Below are positions 24,080-33,422 of a stretch of DNA of 64,000 bases, in pieces (position 1 is the stretch's first letter; each line of letters begins with the position of its first letter). The translations under genes and the position numbers were made by a program. The DNA comes from Bacillus testis. Lineage in GTDB: Bacteria; Bacillota; Bacilli; Bacillales; DSM-1321. Where the stretch lies: assembly GCF_001243895.1 (NCBI RefSeq), contig NZ_LN851186.1, positions 2,755,842 to 2,819,841 on the forward strand, written 5' to 3'. The notes beneath the pieces are model-generated. The model was not told the origin of the DNA, ran no database searches, and was given only the letters and a program-made list of their open reading frames with translations.

Positions 24080-25057
24080 TTAATTTTGTTTAGCAAATAA
24101 CTCTTTAATCTCATCTAACATTAAATTGGCTGCCAAAACGCCCCCTGCTGTATTCCAGATGATATCATCTACTTTGTATGCTCTATTATTCTTTACAGCA
24201 TTTAGATTTTTCCAAAGAGGATCATTAATCCATTCCTTTTCTGTTTCTAAGGCTTTATTGTCGCCTTCAGGCGTATAAGTGAAATAAAATAGTGTATCCG
24301 CATCCATTTCAGGAATAACTTCTTTGCCGACTTCTATAGCAAGCTTTCCTAGCTTATTATCTTCTTTGAATAATTTTTCTTGTTGTGGGGCACGTTTAAA
24401 TCCTAGTTCTTCAAAAATGACCCCCGAAAAAGAATCCGTATAATAGATCCGTGTAATGCCCGTCATAAAACGAACCATTGAAATTTCTTGATTTACTTTA
24501 TCCCCTAAAGCTTCTTTTACATTTACTACTTTTTCTTCATAATCGCTAAGTACTTTCTTTCCTTGCTCTTCTTTATTAACTGCTTTTGCATATAACGCAA
24601 AGTTCTCTTTCCAATCGCCTCTAAGCGTTTCAGCAAATACAGTCGGAGCGATTTTACTCAATTTATCATAGACAGCTTCTTGGCGTATTTTATTGCCAAT
24701 AATTAAATCTGGTTTTAACGATGCAATCTTTTCAAGATTTACTTCATGTTCAACCCCGACAACCTCTGCGTCTTTCATGTCATCTTTAATATGGTCGTAC
24801 CAAGGGTTCCCCACCCATGATTGAACCGCACCAACAGGCTTAATTCCTAAGGAGAGCAATGCTTCCGTTCCTTCATTTGTCAGAACAACGATCTTTTTTG
24901 GTTCTCCCACTATTTTCGTTTTCCCCATTGCATGTTCCACTGTATAGCTTTTCTCGCCAGCTGCGTTTTCTTCATTTTTTTCCTTGCCGCATCCCGTTAA
25001 AGCTAGCAGAGCAATCAAAAAAAATACAGATAAAACTATCTGAATATTCTTTTTCAT
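24080..25057 (-). CDS. Iron-siderophore ABC transporter, substrate-binding lipoprotein (YfiY-like)
   Basis: A 325-residue periplasmic-binding-protein family III receptor that captures a ferric siderophore outside the membrane. Signal peptide and lipobox are at 1-23 (LALTGC, with Cys23 lipidated). The mature part follows the FhuD/BtuF layout: VVLTNEGTEALLSLGIKPVGA, KIASLKPDLIIGNK, then a long helix linking two lobes. The hydroxamate-type receptor YfiY of B. subtilis is the closest relative I can name. It is divergent from the permease and ATPase genes at 25380-28293, and a Fur box lies in the shared control region. The exact siderophore cannot be read from sequence. Confidence 0.9.
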   Translation of the reverse strand: MKKNIQIVLSVFFLIALLALTGCGKEKNEENAAGEKSYTVEHAMGKTKIVGEPKKIVVLTNEGTEALLSLGIKPVGAVQSWVGNPWYDHIKDDMKDAEVVGVEHEVNLEKIASLKPDLIIGNKIRQEAVYDKLSKIAPTVFAETLRGDWKENFALYAKAVNKEEQGKKVLSDYEEKVVNVKEALGDKVNQEISMVRFMTGITRIYYTDSFSGVIFEELGFKRAPQQEKLFKEDNKLGKLAIEVGKEVIPEMDADTLFYFTYTPEGDNKALETEKEWINDPLWKNLNAVKNNRAYKVDDIIWNTAGGVLAANLMLDEIKELFAKQN

Positions 25058-25101
25058 CTTTTCTCCCCCTGAGTTGTATGGTAATATATTACTTAGAAAA
25101 T

Positions 25102-25120
25102 GATATTGATATTCATTCTC
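25102..25120. promoter_or_regulatory. Fur box between the divergent siderophore-uptake genes
   Basis: GATATTGATATTCATTCTC matches the 19-bp Fur consensus GATAATGATAATCATTATC at 16 positions. It is 45 nt upstream of the lipoprotein start and about 260 nt upstream of the first permease gene. Confidence 0.8.
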
Positions 25121-25210
25121 AATTACATTCTAATACTAAAACATGGTAAAAGACTTGTCAACGTAACTCTTGCAATATTTTACAACCTGTCTTCATTAAT
25201 ATCGGTTTAT

Positions 25211-25340
25211 GCCATTCTAACTGGCGCTAAGAATCCCACTTCAACGCGAGAATGAATATGAAGAAATGTTAAGCGACAGTACAAATGCGATTGGTTCAAC
25301 TAATGATAGGTGGGGGTTGAATGCCCCCCACCTATCAAAG
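25211..25340 (+). repeat. Dispersed hairpin repeat, copy R5 (full length)
   Basis: Plus-strand copy: CTAACTGGCGCTAAGAATCC, then TTAAGCGACAGTACAAATGC, ATTGGTTCAACTAATGATAG and a distal perfect hairpin (GATAGGTGGGGG / CCCCCCACCTATC, about 25305-25336). It ends CAAAG. It lies between the Fur box and the first permease gene. Confidence 0.8.
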
Positions 25341-25379
25341 TTTCAATTTATCAAAATCTAAAAGATTGGTTGGTAGACT

Positions 25380-26381
25380 ATGCTCTTTAAAACGAATGCT
25401 CAAAAAATAATAGGCTTTCTTTTCACACTCATGCTCCTTTTGATATGTATGGGTTTGAGCATTGTATATGGATATAGTGACACTTCCTTTAAAACGGCGA
25501 TTCATGCATTTACACATTTCAATGGAAGCAATGAACATATTATCATCGAATCTGTTCGTTTACCGCGTGCGTTGATCGCTACGGCAGTTGGATCTTCATT
25601 AGCAATAACAGGGGTTTTAATGCAAACGCTGACAAAAAATCCTCTTGCTTCACCTGGTATTTTAGGAATAAACGCCGGTGCTGGATTTGCTGTTGTATTA
25701 AGTGTGACCTTCATACATTCCGCTAGTTTACAAACATTCACATGGATTGCTTTTCTTGGCGCAGCCATCTCGGCAATTCTTGTCTATATGATTGGCACCA
25801 ATGGGGGGAACAACTCTTCTCCCATGCAGCTTACTCTTGCCGGAGCAGCTTTAAGCGCTCTCTTTGCCTCTTTCACCCAAGGATTGTTAGCAACTAACGA
25901 AGCCGGATTCGATCAAGTCTTGTTTTGGCTTTCCGGTTCGGTCCAAGGCAGGAGTTTAGACATTTTGAGTGCTGTATTCCCCTATTTATTGATAGGATGG
26001 CTAGCCTCCCTCGTTATTTCTGCTAAAATGAATGTTTTAGCAATGGGTGACGACGTAACAAAAGGGCTTGGGATCAAACTTGGTTTTCTAAAACTGACAA
26101 TAGCTATTATCGTCATCTTGCTTGCAGGCGGTTCTGTTTCCATTGCTGGTCCGATTGGATTCATTGGGATTGTCATTCCACATATAGCGAGAAAAATGAT
26201 TGGCATTGATCATCGCTGGCTCATCCCTTATTCAGGATTACTTGGAGGCATTTTGTTACTTGTGGCTGATATTGCTGCAAGGTATATTATTATGCCACGT
26301 GAAATTCCTGTAGGTGTGATGACTGCCTTGATTGGAACACCCTTTTTTATTGTTATAGCCAGAAGGGGGTTCAATAAATAA
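25380..26381 (+). CDS. Iron-siderophore ABC transporter permease (FecCD family, YfiZ-like)
   Basis: A 333-residue inner-membrane permease with about nine to ten transmembrane helices, one half of the FecCD/BtuC heterodimer. The family signatures are visible: RLPRALIATAVGSSLAITG near residue 60, the NPLASPGILGINAGA loop, and GPIGFIGIVIPHIAR (~258-272), the cytoplasmic loop touching the ATPase. The ATG at 25380 is the first possible start, because an in-frame TAG precedes it, yet no good ribosome site is present. Repeat R5 ends only 39 nt upstream and may have displaced the original leader. The stop overlaps the next permease start. Confidence 0.92.
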   Translation: MLFKTNAQKIIGFLFTLMLLLICMGLSIVYGYSDTSFKTAIHAFTHFNGSNEHIIIESVRLPRALIATAVGSSLAITGVLMQTLTKNPLASPGILGINAGAGFAVVLSVTFIHSASLQTFTWIAFLGAAISAILVYMIGTNGGNNSSPMQLTLAGAALSALFASFTQGLLATNEAGFDQVLFWLSGSVQGRSLDILSAVFPYLLIGWLASLVISAKMNVLAMGDDVTKGLGIKLGFLKLTIAIIVILLAGGSVSIAGPIGFIGIVIPHIARKMIGIDHRWLIPYSGLLGGILLLVADIAARYIIMPREIPVGVMTALIGTPFFIVIARRGFNK

Positions 26382-27436
26382 TGAAGAAATACTACAGTTA
26401 TCAATCAAACAATAAAAAAGTATCATTTTTGATAGACGTACAGGCAATCAGCAAGATAATGATCCTTCTACTCTTGCTTGCCATCATTTTCATTGCCAGT
26501 ATTGGTTTAGGAGACATGAACATTCATCCATTCACTGTTTTGCATGTCTTTTTTGGCGGCGGGACACAACTAGAAAAATTAGTGATAATTGATTTCCGGC
26601 TTCCCAGAGTGATTGTTGCGTTGCTTGCCGGCATGGCATTGGCTGTTGCAGGCGGGATATTGCAAGGTATCGTAAAGAATCCCTTAGCCTCGCCCGATAT
26701 TATAGGAATAACGAGTGGAGCCGGAGCATTTGTAGTCGCATTCCTTGCTCTATTCAGCGATCAAAATCATTCATTGACAGTCAGTATAGCTTGGATGCCG
26801 CTGGCTGCTTTCTTAGGCGCTGCCATTATTGCTTTTTCCGTTTATTTACTGGCTTGGCGCAATGGCGTCGCTCCCTTTCGCCTTGTATTGATTGGAATCG
26901 GTATTTCGGCACTTATGCAGGGTTTAACGACTCTTTTGATGTTGATGGGGCCTATTTATAGAGCAAGTGATGCGAATGTATGGATTACAGGCAGTGTAAA
27001 TGGGGCTTCGTGGGAACAAATAGCCATTCTAATGCCATGGACTATTATTTTATTATCGGTTGCTTTTATAGCGTCACGTATAATCAATATTCAAGAACTT
27101 GGCCAAGAAATAGCAACTGGGGTAGGAAATCCCGTGGAAAAAAGCAGATTTCTTCTATTGTTGCTTAGTACTTGTTTAGTTGGCGGGGCCGTTGCATTTG
27201 CTGGGGGGATCGGCTTTGTCGGTTTAATGGCTCCGCATATTGCCAGACGGCTTGTCGGTTCATCATTCGGCGTGCTATTGCCAACAGCCGCCTGTATCGG
27301 AGCTATACTCGTTATGGTTGCAGATTTAATTGGAAGAACGGCATTTTCGCCATTGGAAGTTCCTGCCGGGGTGTTTACAGCGGCAATTGGCGCTCCGTAT
27401 TTTATTTATCTCTTATTTAAAGCAAAAAACAGATAG
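26381..27436 (+). CDS. Iron-siderophore ABC transporter permease (FecCD family, YfhA-like)
   Basis: A 351-residue second permease, with the same FecCD landmarks as its partner: RLPRVIVALLAGMALAVAGG, KNPLASPDIIGITSGAGAF and GGIGFVGLMAPHIARRLVG, plus some ten hydrophobic helices. It overlaps the upstream permease by 1 bp and is followed within 11 bp by the ATPase gene. It probably pairs with the first permease to make the channel for the YfiY-like receptor. In B. subtilis the YfiYZ-YfhA system borrows the ATPase YusV; here an ATPase is encoded in the same operon. Confidence 0.92.
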   Translation: MKKYYSYQSNNKKVSFLIDVQAISKIMILLLLLAIIFIASIGLGDMNIHPFTVLHVFFGGGTQLEKLVIIDFRLPRVIVALLAGMALAVAGGILQGIVKNPLASPDIIGITSGAGAFVVAFLALFSDQNHSLTVSIAWMPLAAFLGAAIIAFSVYLLAWRNGVAPFRLVLIGIGISALMQGLTTLLMLMGPIYRASDANVWITGSVNGASWEQIAILMPWTIILLSVAFIASRIINIQELGQEIATGVGNPVEKSRFLLLLLSTCLVGGAVAFAGGIGFVGLMAPHIARRLVGSSFGVLLPTAACIGAILVMVADLIGRTAFSPLEVPAGVFTAAIGAPYFIYLLFKAKNR

Positions 27437-27447
27437 GAATGATGTAC

Positions 27448-28293
27448 ATGTCGGAAATCATCCGTACAAACCAATTAACATTGAGTTACGGGAACCACAT
27501 TATTATAAAAGAATTAAATATCGCTATACCTAAAGGGGAGATCACCGTCCTTATAGGCGGAAACGGCTGTGGTAAATCCACTTTATTGCGTTCAATGGCT
27601 CGCTTATTGAAGCCTGTAGGCGGCTCTGTTTTGTTGGAAGGAAAAGCAATCGATAAGCTTTCCACTAAAAGTGTAGCAAAAAAATTATCTATTCTGCCGC
27701 AGTCCCCTAACGCACCAGAAGGACTTACTGTTCTTCAACTTGTTAAACAAGGGCGGTATCCCTATCAAAACTGGCTAAATCAATGGTCAAAGGAAGATGA
27801 GCAAAAGGTTAACAGTGCTCTTGAAGCAACAGGTATGAATGATCTGAAGGATAAACTGGTTGATGAACTTTCCGGGGGACAAAGACAAAGGGCCTGGATT
27901 GCCATGACATTGGCTCAAGATACAGATACCATCCTTTTAGATGAGCCAACCACTTACTTAGATATGACCCATCAAATCGAGATTCTCGATTTATTGTACG
28001 AACTTAACCAAATGGAACAAAGAACAATTGTGATGGTTTTACATGATCTAAATTTAGCCTGCCGTTATGCACATCATATTATCGCCATTCAAAATAACAC
28101 CGTATGCGCCCAAGGCAAACCTGAAGATATTATTGATAGTGAACTTGTTAAACAGGTTTTTGCCATGGAATGCCAAATCATAGCCGACCCTATTTTCGGG
28201 ACGCCGCTTTGTGTTCCCTACGGAAAAGGACGTTATATCACATCTCTGAATGATTCCAAAGGATATTCCCACAAAAACGCACATATCAATTAA
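27448..28293 (+). CDS. Iron-siderophore ABC transporter ATP-binding protein (FecE/YusV-like)
   Basis: ATPase of the siderophore importer, ~281 residues. Walker A GGNGCGKST, the Q-loop near LPQSPNAPEGLT, signature LSGGQRQR, Walker B TILLDEPTT and the switch His in VLHDLN are all intact. Three ATGs lie at 27439, 27442 and 27448; AGGA at ~27435 best suits the third. It follows the second permease by ~11 bp and ends the operon. The short extra tail (SHKNAHIN) is not typical. Divergence from the lipoprotein and the shared Fur box define one iron-uptake unit. Confidence 0.92.
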   Translation: MSEIIRTNQLTLSYGNHIIIKELNIAIPKGEITVLIGGNGCGKSTLLRSMARLLKPVGGSVLLEGKAIDKLSTKSVAKKLSILPQSPNAPEGLTVLQLVKQGRYPYQNWLNQWSKEDEQKVNSALEATGMNDLKDKLVDELSGGQRQRAWIAMTLAQDTDTILLDEPTTYLDMTHQIEILDLLYELNQMEQRTIVMVLHDLNLACRYAHHIIAIQNNTVCAQGKPEDIIDSELVKQVFAMECQIIADPIFGTPLCVPYGKGRYITSLNDSKGYSHKNAHIN

Positions 28294-28448
28294 GCTCTTC
28301 CTATATCCTAAAACTGCCTTAATAAGCGCAGGAAGTTAAAGAAGATATGTACAAACCAATGTTCAATCAAAGAGTCGGAAAATCTCCATCATCTTCCTCT
28401 AAATGTACTCATTCTTATCTATGTTTTTAAAAAGCAATAGTTATTGAG

Positions 28449-28494
28449 TGGTCTGAAACGCAACTGATATTATGTTTTCAGGCCATTTCTTTTT
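28449..28494 (+). terminator. Terminator of the siderophore permease-ATPase operon
   Basis: Arms TGGTCTGAAA (28449-28458) and TTTTCAGGCCA (28475-28485), one G-T pair, followed by TTTCTTTTT. It lies ~155 nt past the ATPase stop; the rest of the 28294-28525 gap shows nothing else. Confidence 0.65.
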
Positions 28495-28524
28495 ATAAAG
28501 ACTATGCCAATAACCAGCTGAGCT

Positions 28525-28566
28525 AAAAAACGAGCATGCAATCAAGAGATCGCATGCTCGTTTTTT
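28525..28566. terminator. Strong bidirectional terminator downstream of bkdB
   Basis: Perfect 15-bp arms AAAAAACGAGCATGC (28525-28539) and GCATGCTCGTTTTTT (28552-28566). It serves the bkd operon on the minus strand and can back up the siderophore operon on the plus strand. Confidence 0.92.
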
Positions 28567-28609
28567 AGGCTCCCTTCTGTCCTGAAGAAGGACTAGAGAA
28601 TCCTTTTCA

Positions 28610-29914
28610 TTAATAGATCGATGTGTTTTCCTTATTCATACCCTCAATAATTTCTTTAACGCGGGCAAGGAATCTTCCGCACACCAGGCCATCAAGTACT
28701 CGATGGTCAAGCGATAGGCAGAGGTTGACCATGTCACGCACGGCAATCATGCCGTCGATGATGACTGGGCGTTTCACGATTGCTTCCACCTGAAGGATCG
28801 CTGCCTGTGGATGGTTGATGATGCCCATGCTTTGGACAGATCCGAATGAACCTGTGTTGTTAACCGTAAAGGTTCCTCCCTGCATGTCTTCCTGCTTCAG
28901 CTTGCCGCTTCTCACTTTGCCGGCAAGCTCAGTGATTTCACGTGCAATGCCTTTAATGCTTTTCTCGTCAGCATGTTTTATGACAGGGACGAATAGGGAA
29001 TCCTCTGTTGCTACAGCGATATTCAAATTAATATCATGTTTCTGGATGATCTTATCCCCTGCCCACATGCTATTCATTTGTGGGAATTCTTTCAGTGCTT
29101 GTGCAACAGCTTTTACGAAGAACGCAAAATAAGTCAGGTTATATCCTTCTTTTTGCTTGAAATCTGCCTTTTCTGCATCGCGGTATTTTACCAGATTAGT
29201 TGCATCGACTTCCACCATCATCCAGGCATGGGGAGCTTCCTGCTTGCTCTTCAGCATATTATGGGCAATCGCTTTGCGGACTGCTGTGACCGGCACTTCC
29301 ACATCGCCTGCAGCTGCTGTAACGTTGGTTTTTGGTTGGGCAGGCGCTTTTGCTGCCGGAGTTTCACTAGAACGAGCCTCCTGTTTGGCTGGTATAGACG
29401 CTGCTGTCGATGCACTTGTTTGTGCATTGCTTTGTGTTTGGCCGTTTTCGATCAGCTTTTGCAGGTCTTTCCGGGTAATACGGCCGCCGGCGCCGCTTCC
29501 TGCTACAGTTGTTAGGTCGATGCCATGCTCTTGGGATAGGCGAAGGACGGCAGGTGAATAGCGGCCGGCGTTCACTCCCTTGCCTGGGTCGGACATATCT
29601 CTGACAGGTGTTGTTTTTTCTTCAGCTGCAGAAGTTGCGGGCTCCGCTTTTGTTTCCTCGGCAGCAATGCCCCCGTCCACTTCGATTGTGCAGATTGGTT
29701 CCCCGACTGCCAATGTTTGGTCTTCTTCGGCTTTCAGTTCTTTAATGATTCCTGTGAAAGAAGATGGCACTTCAGCATTCACTTTGTCCGTCATCACTTC
29801 AGCGATTGGATCATATTTGTTGACCTTGTCTCCAGGGCCCACCAGCCACTTGCTAATAGTGCCTTCTGTTACACTCTCGCCCAACTGGGGCATTTTCATT
29901 GTTTCAATAGCCAA
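28610..29914 (-). CDS. bkdB: Branched-chain alpha-keto acid dehydrogenase E2 (dihydrolipoyl acyltransferase)
   Basis: Core of the Bkd complex: moves the branched acyl group from E1 to CoA. The N-terminal lipoyl domain (1-80) has lipoyl Lys44 in EVMTDKVNAEV. An Ala/Pro/Thr-rich linker follows (~85-110), then the peripheral subunit-binding domain (~118-155, SPAVLRLSQEHGIDL). A second linker precedes the catalytic domain (~200-430), which ends in SLDHRVLDGLV with the active His. The 434 residues match the family. It is last in the seven-gene operon, 21 bp after bkdAB, and is followed by a strong terminator. Confidence 0.95.
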   Translation of the reverse strand: MAIETMKMPQLGESVTEGTISKWLVGPGDKVNKYDPIAEVMTDKVNAEVPSSFTGIIKELKAEEDQTLAVGEPICTIEVDGGIAAEETKAEPATSAAEEKTTPVRDMSDPGKGVNAGRYSPAVLRLSQEHGIDLTTVAGSGAGGRITRKDLQKLIENGQTQSNAQTSASTAASIPAKQEARSSETPAAKAPAQPKTNVTAAAGDVEVPVTAVRKAIAHNMLKSKQEAPHAWMMVEVDATNLVKYRDAEKADFKQKEGYNLTYFAFFVKAVAQALKEFPQMNSMWAGDKIIQKHDINLNIAVATEDSLFVPVIKHADEKSIKGIAREITELAGKVRSGKLKQEDMQGGTFTVNNTGSFGSVQSMGIINHPQAAILQVEAIVKRPVIIDGMIAVRDMVNLCLSLDHRVLDGLVCGRFLARVKEIIEGMNKENTSIY

Positions 29915-29935
29915 TTAAGAAACCCCCTTTTCCAA

Positions 29936-30919
29936 TTAATACTCAGCTAATTCTCTCATTGCTTTTTCAACCTTATCACTATTCACAAGGAAGAATTTTT
30001 CCATAGTCGGTGCATACGGCATTGCCGGAACATCAGGGCCCGCTAAACGCATGATTGGTGCATCAAGGTCGAATAGGCAGTTCTCGGCGATGATTGCTGC
30101 GACTTCTCCGATAATGCTGCCTTCTTTATTATCTTCCGTTACCAATAAGACTTTTCCTGTCTTCGAAGCGGCTTCAATAATGGCTTCTTTATCCAATGGA
30201 TAGACTGTTCTCAAATCCAGAATATGCGCAGAGATGCCGTCGTTAGCCAATTTCTCGGCTGCCTGGAGGGCATGGTGCACACAAAGGCCATACGTGATAA
30301 CTGTGATATCGTCGCCTTCGCGTTTTACGTCTGCCTTGCCGATCGGCAGTACATAATCATCCGTAGGCACTTCTCCCTTAATCAAACGGTAGGCGCGCTT
30401 ATGCTCGAAGAAAAGGACGGGATCCGGGTCACGGACTGCGGCCTTCAGCAAGCCTTTCACATCGTAAGGAGTGGAAGGCATAACAATCTTCAGGCCAGGT
30501 GTGTTGGCGAACATCGCTTCCACTGATTGCGAATGGTATAAAGCGCCGTGGACACCGCCGCCGTATGGCGCACGGATGACGATCGGGCACGTCCAGTCAT
30601 TATTGGAACGATAACGAATCTTTGCAGCCTCTGATACGATTTGGTTGACAGCAGGCATAATGAAATCAGCGAATTGCATTTCAGCAATCGGGCGCATGCC
30701 ATACATAGCGGCTCCGATCCCAACTCCGGCTATTGCTGATTCAGCAAGAGGAGTGTCCAATACCCGGGCTTCCCCGAATTGTTCATACAAGCCATGCGTC
30801 GCTTTGAAAACGCCGCCTTTCTTTCCTACGTCTTCCCCTAATACAAATACGCGTTCATCGCGTTCCATTTCTTCTCTGATTGCCATTGTTACAGCGTCAA
30901 TATATGAAATAACAGCCAT
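29936..30919 (-). CDS. bkdAB: Branched-chain alpha-keto acid dehydrogenase E1, beta subunit
   Basis: The beta chain (327 residues) of the thiamine-diphosphate-dependent E1, which decarboxylates branched 2-oxoacids from Val, Leu and Ile. The TPP-side pyrimidine domain shows LGEDVGKKGGVFKAT (~27-41) and the LAESAIAGVGIGAAMYGMRP block, with the transketolase C-terminal domain after ~200. It sits 12 bp downstream of bkdAA and 21 bp upstream of bkdB. The sequence is strongly like B. subtilis BkdAB; a pyruvate dehydrogenase E1 beta is excluded by the bkd context. Confidence 0.95.
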   Translation of the reverse strand: MAVISYIDAVTMAIREEMERDERVFVLGEDVGKKGGVFKATHGLYEQFGEARVLDTPLAESAIAGVGIGAAMYGMRPIAEMQFADFIMPAVNQIVSEAAKIRYRSNNDWTCPIVIRAPYGGGVHGALYHSQSVEAMFANTPGLKIVMPSTPYDVKGLLKAAVRDPDPVLFFEHKRAYRLIKGEVPTDDYVLPIGKADVKREGDDITVITYGLCVHHALQAAEKLANDGISAHILDLRTVYPLDKEAIIEAASKTGKVLLVTEDNKEGSIIGEVAAIIAENCLFDLDAPIMRLAGPDVPAMPYAPTMEKFFLVNSDKVEKAMRELAEY

Positions 30920-30931
30920 TGTTTTCCCTCC

Positions 30932-31924
30932 TTACTCTTCACCGTATACATATTTCAATGCGCTTTCCGGATCTGCATATGGAGCGTTTTCCGCATAATC
31001 CGTTGCTTCGTTCACAATACTCATGATACGGTCGTTCATCGCTATTTCCATTTCGTCCGTCAAGATGCCGAAATGCTTCAGATACTCGGCAAAAGTGACA
31101 ATGGAATCTTTGGTTTTTGCTTCCGTCACTTCATCTTGGGTACGATATACACGATCATCGTCATCACTGGAATGAGCCGTAAAACGATAAGAAACGGTTT
31201 CGATCAATGTCGGGCCTTCCCCTTTGCGGGCACGGTCCACTGCTTCCTTCGTCACCTTATACACTTCCAGCGGATCGTTGCCGTCAACCGTGATGCCCGG
31301 CATTCCGTATCCGATTGCTCTGTCGGAAACCTTGGCACAGCCAAGCTGTTTCTCGATTGGTACGGAAATCGCATATTTATTATTCTCGCACATGAAGATG
31401 ACTGGCAGCTTATGGACACCGGCAAAGTTTGCCCCTTCATGGAAATCGCCCTGATTGCTTGATCCTTCTCCGAACGTCACGAAGGTCACTAAGTCTTTTC
31501 CTTCCATTTTTCCTGCCAATGCCAATCCGACAGCATGGGGCACTTGCGTAGTTACTGGCGAGGAGCCGGTGACGATCCGGTTTTTCTTCTGTCCGAAATG
31601 CCCCGGCATCTGGCGGCCGCCTGAGTTGGGATCTTCCGCTTTAGCAAAACCGGACAGCATCAATTCCTTTGCCGTCATGCCGAATGTTAGAACAACGCCC
31701 ACATCCCGGTAATAGGGAAGAGCAAAATCCTTTTCCGGATCCAGTGCAAAGGCAGCCCCTACTTGTGCGGCTTCCTGCCCTTGGCAGGAAATGACGAATG
31801 GAATTTTACCAGAACGGTTCAACAGCCACATACGCTCATCGATCCGCCGTGAAAGAAGCATGGTTTCATACATCTGCAATAATTTTTCATTTGAAAGACC
31901 AAGGTCTTTGTGTCGATTTTCCAT
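30932..31924 (-). CDS. bkdAA: Branched-chain alpha-keto acid dehydrogenase E1, alpha subunit
   Basis: The alpha chain (330 residues) binding the diphosphate of TPP through the G-D-G-x(~26)-N-N motif. Here this reads FGEGSSNQGDFHEGANFAG ... FMCENNKYAIS (~150-185), a family variant with GEG. The phosphorylation-loop-like RYRFTAHSSDDDDRVYR segment near 265-280 is present as SYRFTAHSSDDD. It is downstream of lpdV by 31 bp and upstream of bkdAB by 12 bp. Together they make branched acyl-CoA primers for iso- and anteiso-fatty acids and feed catabolism. Confidence 0.95.
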   Translation of the reverse strand: MENRHKDLGLSNEKLLQMYETMLLSRRIDERMWLLNRSGKIPFVISCQGQEAAQVGAAFALDPEKDFALPYYRDVGVVLTFGMTAKELMLSGFAKAEDPNSGGRQMPGHFGQKKNRIVTGSSPVTTQVPHAVGLALAGKMEGKDLVTFVTFGEGSSNQGDFHEGANFAGVHKLPVIFMCENNKYAISVPIEKQLGCAKVSDRAIGYGMPGITVDGNDPLEVYKVTKEAVDRARKGEGPTLIETVSYRFTAHSSDDDDRVYRTQDEVTEAKTKDSIVTFAEYLKHFGILTDEMEIAMNDRIMSIVNEATDYAENAPYADPESALKYVYGEE

Positions 31925-31955
31925 AGTGTTTCCTCCTTTTTACGAGAAAAGTAGA

Positions 31956-33377
31956 TTAAGAGTGGATTGCCAGGCCGTCAACTGCAAGGGCGACTTCGCC
32001 CACCGCTTCAGATAATGACGGATGCGGATGGATGGTATGGGCAATTTCCCAAGGCGTCGCATCAAGGACTTTAGCAAGGCCTGCTTCTGAAATCATATCC
32101 GTTACATGTGGCCCGATCATATGCACTCCAAGCAGGTCATCTGTTTTCTCATCAGCAATCATTTTAATGAAGCCATCGCTCTCGCCGAGGACTAGGGCTT
32201 TGCCTACTCCTTTGAACGGGAACTTTCCGACCTTGACAGAATATCCTTGCTCTCTCGCCTGAGCTTCCGTCAATCCGACACTGGCTACTTCAGGATGCGA
32301 GTATACGCACTTAGGCACCTGAAGAGGATCTAATTCATGAGGATGCTGGCCAGCGATATGTTCAACAGCCGCAATCCCTTCATGCGAAGCGACATGGGCC
32401 AACTGCAGGCCGCCTATGCAATCGCCGATGGCATAGATATGCGATTCTTTCGTTTGGTAGAAGGAATTGGTTTCGATATACCCATTTTTCACTTGGATTT
32501 CGGTATTTTCAAGGCCAATCCCTTCAATATTTGCCTGTCTGCCGACGCTTACAAGGATTTTATCCGCTGTAAAAGTCTTCAATTCACCTTTGACTTCTGC
32601 CTGGATACTGACTTGTTCACTGAGATTTACCGTTTCCGGCAAGACTTTGGCATTAGTGACAATATTGATTTTTTTCTTTTTTAGTATTCTTTGCATTTCT
32701 TTTGAAATATCTTGGTCTTCTGTCGGCAAGATGTGCGGGGCATACTCGATGACGGTAACTTCTACACCAAAATCATTGAGCATGGATGCCCATTCAATCC
32801 CGATCACGCCCCCGCCGACAATGACAATGCTTTTGGGAAGGGCCTCGAGCGCTAACGCATCGTCGGAAGACATTATATATGTACCATCGAGTTCAAGCCC
32901 CGGCAAAGTGCGTGGTCTTGAACCAGTCGCAATAATGACATTTGCCGGAATCAGCATTTCATTATCGCTGCCATCGTTCATCTCTACGGATATTGTGCCA
33001 GGCATAGGAGAAAAAATAGAAGGGCCCAGAATACGGCCTATGCCATTGTATACATCTATTTTTCCTTTTTTCATCAAATGCTGGATACCGTTATAAAGAG
33101 TAGATACGATGCTTTCCTTGCGCTCTTGCACTTTAGAGAAATCAAGGGAAGGATCAGAGGAAATAATTCCGTAATCGAAGCTGTTCTTCGTCTGCTGAAA
33201 TACTTCAGCACTTCTCAATAATGCTTTGGACGGGATACACCCTTTATGTAAACATGTTCCCCCAAGTTTTTGCCTTTCAACAATCGCAGTTTTCAACCCT
33301 AGTTGGGAAGCGCGGATCGCCGCTACATATCCTCCCGGTCCGCCTCCGACAATCACTACATCATACTCTGTCGCCAT
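31956..33377 (-). CDS. lpdV: Dihydrolipoyl dehydrogenase (E3) of the Bkd complex
   Basis: FAD flavoprotein that reoxidises the lipoyl arm and makes NADH. The 473-residue form starts MATEYDVVIVGGGPGGYVAA (FAD-binding GxGxxG). Redox cysteines are Cys42 and Cys47 in GGTCLHKGCIPSK, the NAD site is IVGGGVIGIEWASML, and the C-terminal HIHPHPSLSE holds the active-site His. The frame is open to 33434, but AAGGAGG lies 6 nt before the ATG at 33377, so the longer version is rejected. A 50-nt inverted repeat separates it from buk upstream. Confidence 0.95.
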   Translation of the reverse strand: MATEYDVVIVGGGPGGYVAAIRASQLGLKTAIVERQKLGGTCLHKGCIPSKALLRSAEVFQQTKNSFDYGIISSDPSLDFSKVQERKESIVSTLYNGIQHLMKKGKIDVYNGIGRILGPSIFSPMPGTISVEMNDGSDNEMLIPANVIIATGSRPRTLPGLELDGTYIMSSDDALALEALPKSIVIVGGGVIGIEWASMLNDFGVEVTVIEYAPHILPTEDQDISKEMQRILKKKKINIVTNAKVLPETVNLSEQVSIQAEVKGELKTFTADKILVSVGRQANIEGIGLENTEIQVKNGYIETNSFYQTKESHIYAIGDCIGGLQLAHVASHEGIAAVEHIAGQHPHELDPLQVPKCVYSHPEVASVGLTEAQAREQGYSVKVGKFPFKGVGKALVLGESDGFIKMIADEKTDDLLGVHMIGPHVTDMISEAGLAKVLDATPWEIAHTIHPHPSLSEAVGEVALAVDGLAIHS

Positions 33378-33422
33378 GTTCGTTCCTCCTTCAATTAGGG
33401 AGAGTCTTTTACATACACGCCA

